DNA of 64,000 nt. Origin: UBA6120 sp964639215. GTDB lineage: Bacteria > Bacillota_I > Bacilli_A > RFN20 > CAG-826. The notes below the pieces were generated by a model. The model did no database searches and was not told where the DNA came from. It saw only the letters and a list, made by a program, of their open reading frames with translations. Location of the stretch: positions 12,462-76,461 of the forward strand of contig CAZXCV010000004.1 of assembly GCA_964639215.1 (NCBI GenBank). The letters run 5' to 3'. Shown in pieces: positions 59,235 through 64,000 of this stretch. How positions within the stretch are numbered: position 1 is the first letter of the stretch; each line of letters opens with the position of its first letter. The translations under genes were made by a program, and so were the position numbers.

Positions 59235-60455
59235 TTAGTGCTCAGTAATTAAATCAAGCGCTTGTGATATGACCTCACCGATGGTCGGATGAGGAAATAC
59301 CAAGCGTTTTAATTTGGAAACCGGAATCTTTTCTTCAATCGCTAGTGTCAGTACATTGATAATATTGCTCGCATCGTGACCAATGATGGCAGCGCCTAAT
59401 ATCAGCGTTTTATCGAAGCTAACAATAAGTTTCACAAACCCATCGTCTTTATCAATCACAAATGCTTTGCTATTCGCGCGATATGGTAACTTGACTGTGT
59501 GATATTCAATATTTAAATCAATTAGTTGTTTTTCAGAATACCCAGTTACTGCGACTTCTGGATCAGTAAACATGACGCTTGGAATGATAAATGGTGCGTG
59601 ATCTTGATCGAATAATCGCTTCCCTTCAGCACTAGCTTTATGGGCAAGATAAGGCGTTCCATTGGCATCGCCAATTTTAATGATGCCCTCTGGAAGCACG
59701 ACGGCTTCATGACGGCGACCAATCGCAAGCATCGCGATGTCATAATGTTCAGAGGAAGTCACTGAATTAATCATGATTCCATTATTTATCTCAGTGAATG
59801 ATTCGATGGTAACACTCGTCCTAATCGTGATTTTGCGCTGACGTAATGATGTCAGTAAGCGTCGCCGCACATCATCATCAAATCCTAATAGTACTTGTGG
59901 TTGTGCTTCATAAATTGTGACTTCCGCGCCAAGATTTGTAAAAATAATCGCCCATTCAAAACCGATATAACCGCCACCGATAATTGCTACTTGACGTGGC
60001 CGTTCTTTCAGTCGGTAAATCGTCTCACTATCATAAATATGGGGGTTGTCAATTCCGGTGATTTTCATCTTAATTGGTCGTGAACCAACGGCGTAAATTA
60101 TGTGGTCAGTTTCAATAACCGATTCAGCTACCTTAACGTGGTGTCCATCGATAATAATGGCTTCTCCATGAATTAGCGTAATCCCCTCTTTTGTTAAATT
60201 GGCAATGAGATTGCTTGCAATCGCGTTTACTTTCGCAAATACCTGTGTGAATAAATCAACTAGTTCGCCACCAAATGATGGTTTTGTCAAATGCAAGAGC
60301 GCTTTAGTCGGAATGCAACCTTGATGAAGGCACGTTCCGCCCCATTTATCTTTTTCAATTAAAGCCACCGTGAAACCATAGCGACGAATAGTTAACGCCG
60401 CATCAGTCCCACCCGGCCCAGCACCGATGACAAGATAATCAAATTTGTTTGACAT
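59235..60455 (-). CDS. lpd: Dihydrolipoyl dehydrogenase (glycine cleavage L-protein)
   Basis: FAD disulfide oxidoreductase regenerating lipoyl groups on GcvH with NAD. FAD motif YLVIGAGPGGTDAALT, redox-active CLHQGC in GGTCLHQGCIPTKALL, NAD motif VAIIGGGYIGFEWA, and the C-terminal FPHPTIGEVI supplying the His-Glu pair. At 406 aa it is about 60 residues shorter than usual, mainly through compact loops. The ATG overlaps gcvPB by 17 bases, tying it to glycine cleavage rather than pyruvate dehydrogenase. Other E3 partners elsewhere are possible. Confidence 0.94.
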   Translation of the reverse strand: MSNKFDYLVIGAGPGGTDAALTIRRYGFTVALIEKDKWGGTCLHQGCIPTKALLHLTKPSFGGELVDLFTQVFAKVNAIASNLIANLTKEGITLIHGEAIIIDGHHVKVAESVIETDHIIYAVGSRPIKMKITGIDNPHIYDSETIYRLKERPRQVAIIGGGYIGFEWAIIFTNLGAEVTIYEAQPQVLLGFDDDVRRRLLTSLRQRKITIRTSVTIESFTEINNGIMINSVTSSEHYDIAMLAIGRRHEAVVLPEGIIKIGDANGTPYLAHKASAEGKRLFDQDHAPFIIPSVMFTDPEVAVTGYSEKQLIDLNIEYHTVKLPYRANSKAFVIDKDDGFVKLIVSFDKTLILGAAIIGHDASNIINVLTLAIEEKIPVSKLKRLVFPHPTIGEVISQALDLITEH

Positions 60456-61899
60456 AATCTCGATACGTTAAAATGGGATGGCGTGCTGCCGTTACTTCAT
60501 CAAGGCGACCAACTGGTGTGAAATGCGGAGCAAGCTTTACACAATCAGGTTCATGAATCGCTTCTAAGGCAATTTGTTTCATAAGCCTAATAAATTCATC
60601 AAGCGTCGCCTTTGATTCGACCTCAGTCGGTTCAATCATGATCGATTGTTCGAATAATAACGGGAAATAAATAGTTGGGGCGTGAACGTTATAGTCCAGT
60701 AATCGTTTTGCAATATCGAGCGTTTTAACACCAGTCGTTTGATCTTTGAGTCCGTTAAAAACAAACTCGTGCATGTATGATGCTTCAATCGGAAGCTGAT
60801 AATCATCTTTTAATGCTTCCTTGATGTAATTAGCATTCAAGACGGCATATGGACCGACATCGTTGAGATAGCGACCCATTGATAATAAATACGTATAAGC
60901 GCGAACAATCACGAGGAAGTTTCCAAAGAAACCACCAATTTGTCCAATTGAAGCACCACTTGTCTCAATTTCATAACGATGTTCTGTTTTGATGACGCGT
61001 GGATGTGGTAATAAATCGGCTAAATGTTTTTTAACGCTAACTGGTCCACTTCCGGGACCTCCGCCACCGTGTGGTGTTGAAAATGTTTTGTGCAAGTTCA
61101 TATGCATGATATCAAAACCCATATCACCAGGTCGCGCGACACCAAGGAGTGCATTCAGATTCGCACCATCGTAATAGAGTAAACCGCCAGCGTGATGGAC
61201 AAGCTGACTAATTTCACAAATATCTTGTTCAAATAATCCTAATGTATTCGGATTCGTGAGCATGATACCAGCTACTTCATCATTTAACGCGGCTTTTAGC
61301 GCGGTCAAATCGATTAAACCTTCGGGAGTTGATTTGATAGTGATGCATTCATATCCAAGCATCGCGGCTGAGGCGGGATTGGTACCGTGAGCACTATCGG
61401 GAATAATCATTTTCGTTCGTTTATGATCATGGCGTCGTTCATGGTAAGCTTTCATAATCATCAAGCCAGTAAGTTCACCATGGGCTCCCGCAAACGGATT
61501 GAGCGATGTCGCATCCATCCCTGATATTTTATTTAGTAATCGCGCTGTTTCATGATAAATGTTCAGAAGTGGCTGTAATGTATTGCTATCTTGGAGTGGG
61601 TGAATTTTAGTAAATCCAGGCAATGCGACAATCGCATCATTGATTTTCGGATTGTATTTCATCGTGCATGAACCGAGTGGATAAAAACCCGTTTCGACCC
61701 CGAAATTGAGGCGACTGATGTTCGTATAATGACGGACAACATCAAATTCGCTGACTTCTGGTAAGGCTGGTACTTGTTCACGTAAATATTGTGGTGGAAA
61801 TAGTTTTTCTAATTCGATATCTTCGATTTGTTGGTCAATCAATGTATAGCCAACGCGTTCCGGGACCGAGAGTTCGAAAATGAGTTTATCGTACTTCAT
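60439..61899 (-). CDS. gcvPB: Glycine dehydrogenase (decarboxylating) subunit 2
   Basis: C-terminal half of the split P-protein, 486 aa, holding the pyridoxal phosphate. The PLP lysine is in MHMNLHKTFSTPHGGGGPG; FYPLGSCTMKYNP and PFAGAHGELTGL are conserved. It works as a heterotetramer with GcvPA, decarboxylating glycine and passing the aminomethyl group to GcvH. AAGGAG lies 7 bases before the ATG at 61899, inside the end of gcvPA (14-base overlap). A longer frame upstream is not needed. Confidence 0.96.
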   Translation of the reverse strand: MKYDKLIFELSVPERVGYTLIDQQIEDIELEKLFPPQYLREQVPALPEVSEFDVVRHYTNISRLNFGVETGFYPLGSCTMKYNPKINDAIVALPGFTKIHPLQDSNTLQPLLNIYHETARLLNKISGMDATSLNPFAGAHGELTGLMIMKAYHERRHDHKRTKMIIPDSAHGTNPASAAMLGYECITIKSTPEGLIDLTALKAALNDEVAGIMLTNPNTLGLFEQDICEISQLVHHAGGLLYYDGANLNALLGVARPGDMGFDIMHMNLHKTFSTPHGGGGPGSGPVSVKKHLADLLPHPRVIKTEHRYEIETSGASIGQIGGFFGNFLVIVRAYTYLLSMGRYLNDVGPYAVLNANYIKEALKDDYQLPIEASYMHEFVFNGLKDQTTGVKTLDIAKRLLDYNVHAPTIYFPLLFEQSIMIEPTEVESKATLDEFIRLMKQIALEAIHEPDCVKLAPHFTPVGRLDEVTAARHPILTYRDYVKQI

Positions 61900-63211
61900 G
61901 GTGACACTCCTTAATTGCACTGACAAAGACCTCGATATCCATTTTGGTCATTTTCTCGCTTGCATAAAATACGGCGCGATGCCCATCAAGTGGCTGTGGA
62001 CCTAAGTATCCACGTGCTAATAGCAGTTGATTGAGTTTATGAATATCACCCTGATAAGTGAGCGTCATTTCAAAACCCATCGGAGCATCAAACGACTTTG
62101 TGAATAACCCAGTTTCAACGAGTCGATCGGCCAAATAATGTGTCGCTTTAATCGCATTTATGGCAACTTGACGGAGTCCGCTTTTTCCCATGGTGACAGC
62201 GTAGATTGTCGCCTGTAACGCCATTAATGATTGATTAGAACATATATTGCTATTCGCTTTTTCGCGCCGAATGTGTTGCTCACGCGCTTGTAATGTTAAA
62301 ACATAAGCACGTTGTCCACGATTATCTTTCGTCATTCCACAAATACGACCAGGCATTTTGCGAACATATTTCGTCAACGTCGCTAAATATCCTAGATAGG
62401 GACCGCCAAAACTTAGGGGAATACCAAGCGTTTGCGCTTCGCCACAGACGATGTCGCTACCAAATTGGGCGGGCGTCTTAAAAATGGTCAGTGCTAATAA
62501 ATCAGCGTAAGTAATCAATAAACCACCATGTTCGTGCACCATGGTACTAATACCATCATAATTTTCGATAATTCCATATTTATTCGGATACCCGATGAGC
62601 AATGAAGCAAAGGGTTCTTTTATTTGTTCGGCGAGTAACTCGCGTGATATTTGACCGTTATCATCGGTCGCAATCGGTACAAATTTTACCTCGCGGAAAT
62701 GGCAATATGTTTGTATTGTCGCTAGGACGTGTGGGAGAAGATTATCAGCAACTAACACACGAGCAATCCCTGTGTGATTAACTGCCATCATCATCGCTTC
62801 ACTTGCTGCGGTTGGTCCGTCATACATTGAAGCATTACTGACGTCCATTCCTGTCAATTCCGTAATTATCGATTGGAATTCAAAAATATATTGTAAGGTA
62901 CCTTGAGCGACCTCTGGTTGATATGGTGTATATGATGTTAAAAATTCTTGACGCGAAGCGAGGGCATCAATGATAGCAGGACGTTCGTGATCATAAGCTC
63001 CAAAACCACGGAACGATGTCAAAATCGTCGCCGTCGACTGCATCAACATCTGCTTCAGTTGATCGTCGCTTAAAGGACTAGCGTCGATGTATGGGGTGCG
63101 ATACCTAATATGGTTCGGGAGATGCTTAAATAAATCATCGATTGAATTAAGCCGTAAGGTAGTAAGCATCGCGCTTACTTCAGTTGGCGTATGGGGAATG
63201 TAGCGATGCAT
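61886..63211 (-). CDS. gcvPA: Glycine dehydrogenase (decarboxylating) subunit 1
   Basis: N-terminal half of the split P-protein, 441 aa, a PLP-enzyme fold without the lysine. RYIPHTPTEVSAMLTTL start, the SFRGFGAYDHERPAIIDAL block, SYTPYQPEVAQGTLQYIFEFQ and SMYDGPTAASEAM are family landmarks. The ATG lies 4 bases after the gcvH stop with no Shine-Dalgarno, so coupling to gcvH is likely. Split P-proteins are typical of Bacillota. Confidence 0.96.
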   Translation of the reverse strand: MHRYIPHTPTEVSAMLTTLRLNSIDDLFKHLPNHIRYRTPYIDASPLSDDQLKQMLMQSTATILTSFRGFGAYDHERPAIIDALASRQEFLTSYTPYQPEVAQGTLQYIFEFQSIITELTGMDVSNASMYDGPTAASEAMMMAVNHTGIARVLVADNLLPHVLATIQTYCHFREVKFVPIATDDNGQISRELLAEQIKEPFASLLIGYPNKYGIIENYDGISTMVHEHGGLLITYADLLALTIFKTPAQFGSDIVCGEAQTLGIPLSFGGPYLGYLATLTKYVRKMPGRICGMTKDNRGQRAYVLTLQAREQHIRREKANSNICSNQSLMALQATIYAVTMGKSGLRQVAINAIKATHYLADRLVETGLFTKSFDAPMGFEMTLTYQGDIHKLNQLLLARGYLGPQPLDGHRAVFYASEKMTKMDIEVFVSAIKECHHEVR

Positions 63212-63215
63212 AATA

Positions 63216-63581
63216 TTATTTTGCTAATTTATCGTAAGCTTCGCTTGTCAATAAGTGCGATAAATCGATTGGTTCCTGTGCTTCAATCTTGATAAGCCAT
63301 GTGTCAAGTGGCGCCTTATTAATCATCTCGGGATGATCAAATAACTGGTCATTGACAGCGATGACTTTACCGCTGATTGGCATATTGAGTTCTGATGCCG
63401 CTTTAACGCTTTCAATCGCGCCAAATTCACGATTGGCGGCAATCACGTCACCAACACTTGGGAGATCGACAAAAACGACGTCTCCTAAACTATGTTGCGC
63501 ATAATCGCTGATGCCAATCGTCGCAATCTTTCCATCGAGTTTGACCCATTCATGAGTCGTTGAGAATCGTAATTCTACCAT
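63216..63581 (-). CDS. gcvH: Glycine cleavage H protein
   Basis: Lipoyl carrier of 121 aa shuttling the aminomethyl group among P, T and L proteins. VGDVIAANREFGAIESVKAASELNMPISG contains the lipoylated Lys of the ESVKAAS motif. RFSTTHEWVKLDGKIATIGI start is typical. AAAGGAGCACTAG precedes the ATG. Third gene after gcvT. Confidence 0.97.
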   Translation of the reverse strand: MVELRFSTTHEWVKLDGKIATIGISDYAQHSLGDVVFVDLPSVGDVIAANREFGAIESVKAASELNMPISGKVIAVNDQLFDHPEMINKAPLDTWLIKIEAQEPIDLSHLLTSEAYDKLAK

Positions 63582-63598
63582 ATCTAGTGCTCCTTTAT

Positions 63599-64000
63599 TT
63601 AGCGCTTATATTTTTTATCCATGAATTTGGTATCGCGAACAACCGCGGTGACCATATTGCCCCGGATGTTAATGCTAACTGTTTGTCCGAGTGTCGCATA
63701 TTCAGTCTTGATCAAGGCTAATGCTAATGGTTTTTGATGACCAGCCAAGAGATAACCAGTTGTGACTTTACCGATTTTTTCAATACCGATAAAAACTTCA
63801 TAATCCGCGCGAGCAATGCCTCGTCCAGTCACTTCAAGTCCGACGAGTTTTCGAGCTGGCCCACGAGATGTTTCATCAATCAGAGCATTTTTTCCAATAA
63901 AATCTTTAGAAAAATTGATTGCGAATTTTAGCCCGGCTTCGAGTGGCGTTGTTAAGTCATCGATTTCATGTCCATAAAGTGATAACGCTGCTTCAAATCG
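63599..64000 (-). CDS. gcvT: Aminomethyltransferase (glycine cleavage T protein), C-terminal part
   Basis: The last 133 codons of the tetrahydrofolate-dependent T protein; the rest lies beyond the right edge. Reading from the edge gives RFEAALSLYGHEIDD, TTPLEAGLKFAINF and KDFIGKNALIDE, matching the conserved RLEAG-YGHD and TPLEAGL-KDFIGK region, then the C-terminal beta-barrel with GIARADYEV, VTTGYLLAGHQKPLALALI and a basic end. It starts the gcvT-gcvH-gcvPA-gcvPB-lpd operon, which yields methylene-tetrahydrofolate, CO2, ammonia and NADH from glycine. Any glycine riboswitch would be outside the window. Confidence 0.95.
   Translation of the reverse strand, partial: RFEAALSLYGHEIDDLTTPLEAGLKFAINFSKDFIGKNALIDETSRGPARKLVGLEVTGRGIARADYEVFIGIEKIGKVTTGYLLAGHQKPLALALIKTEYATLGQTVSINIRGNMVTAVVRDTKFMDKKYKR

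Noticed and set aside
1..64000. Mycoplasma genetic code (TGA as Trp)
   Set aside because: TGA ends several genes at the expected place (rsmH, glgP, pyk, glk, dnaI), and Trp is TGG, so the standard code applies.
1..64000. CRISPR array, prophage or insertion sequence
   Set aside because: No regularly spaced repeats, transposase, integrase or phage structural genes were seen; the only long repeat is the pair flanking the assembly gap.

Overview
The window looks like a chromosome segment from a low-GC Bacillota, most likely a wall-less or nearly wall-less lineage near the Mollicutes (Acholeplasma/Izemoplasma type). The division cluster runs mraZ, rsmH, two tiny membrane proteins, ftsA, ftsZ and contains no peptidoglycan genes (no mraY, mur genes, ftsI or ftsW). 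Gene order otherwise follows Bacillus-type blocks: ysoA-like/tig/lon/engB, ysgA-like/pheS/pheT, nrnA/dnaE, polA/mutM/coaE, dnaB/dnaI, infC/rpmI/rplT. TGA is used as a stop in several genes, so the standard code applies rather than the Mycoplasma code. The lineage call is an inference from content; no rRNA is present.

Layout. 1-6.3 kb (minus strand): engB (cut by the window edge), lon, tig, a TPR-like protein and a uracil permease. 6.3-12.2 kb (minus): an exopolysaccharide locus with two GT4 and one GT2 glycosyltransferases, a Wzz-like co-polymerase and an EpsG-type polymerase. A 10-N assembly gap breaks the polymerase, and its flanks are divergent copies of each other. 12.4-21.7 kb: tRNA-Arg(UCU), uvrC, mutS2, rnhC (plus strand), rluD, lspA, and ileS with a T-box. 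22-26.3 kb: the stripped division cluster under a clear mraZ promoter and MraZ box. 26.3-31.4 kb: pheST with a T-box, a SPOUT methyltransferase and a YgjP-type metalloprotease-like protein. 31.4-39.2 kb: an ECF vitamin transporter S component, an M42 aminopeptidase, a dimeric dUTPase, glycogen phosphorylase and branching enzyme, and acetate kinase.

39.2-50.5 kb: a catalytically dead ADP-ribosylglycohydrolase homologue, nrnA, dnaE, polA, a fused mutM-coaE gene, and the dnaB-dnaI helicase-loading pair with DnaA boxes upstream. 50.7-55.8 kb (plus): an internally duplicated AdoMet-decarboxylase-like protein, then pfkA-pyk-glk-DegV, with pyk broken by a one-base frameshift. 56-59.2 kb: thrS (T-box), then infC-rpmI-rplT with an L20-type leader and an AUA start for infC. 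59.2-64 kb (minus): the glycine cleavage operon gcvT (partial)-gcvH-gcvPA-gcvPB-lpd.

The genes fit a fermentative, glycolytic heterotroph (PfkA, Pyk, glucokinase, AckA, glycogen breakdown) that scavenges uracil and vitamins, keeps a full replication and repair set, and makes a surface polysaccharide. Packing is extreme: ATGA-type overlaps are common and several convergent pairs overlap or abut. Four genes share a -10-like hexamer exactly 6 bases before the start codon with no Shine-Dalgarno, which suggests leaderless mRNAs. The most unusual items are the dead ADP-ribosylglycohydrolase, the leaderless pattern, the stripped division cluster with a truncated DivIB-like protein and an FtsA lacking its usual membrane helix, the MutM-CoaE fusion, the duplicated SpeD, and a pheS T-box whose acceptor-pairing base does not fit the usual tRNA-Phe. 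I saw no insertion sequence, prophage or CRISPR array.
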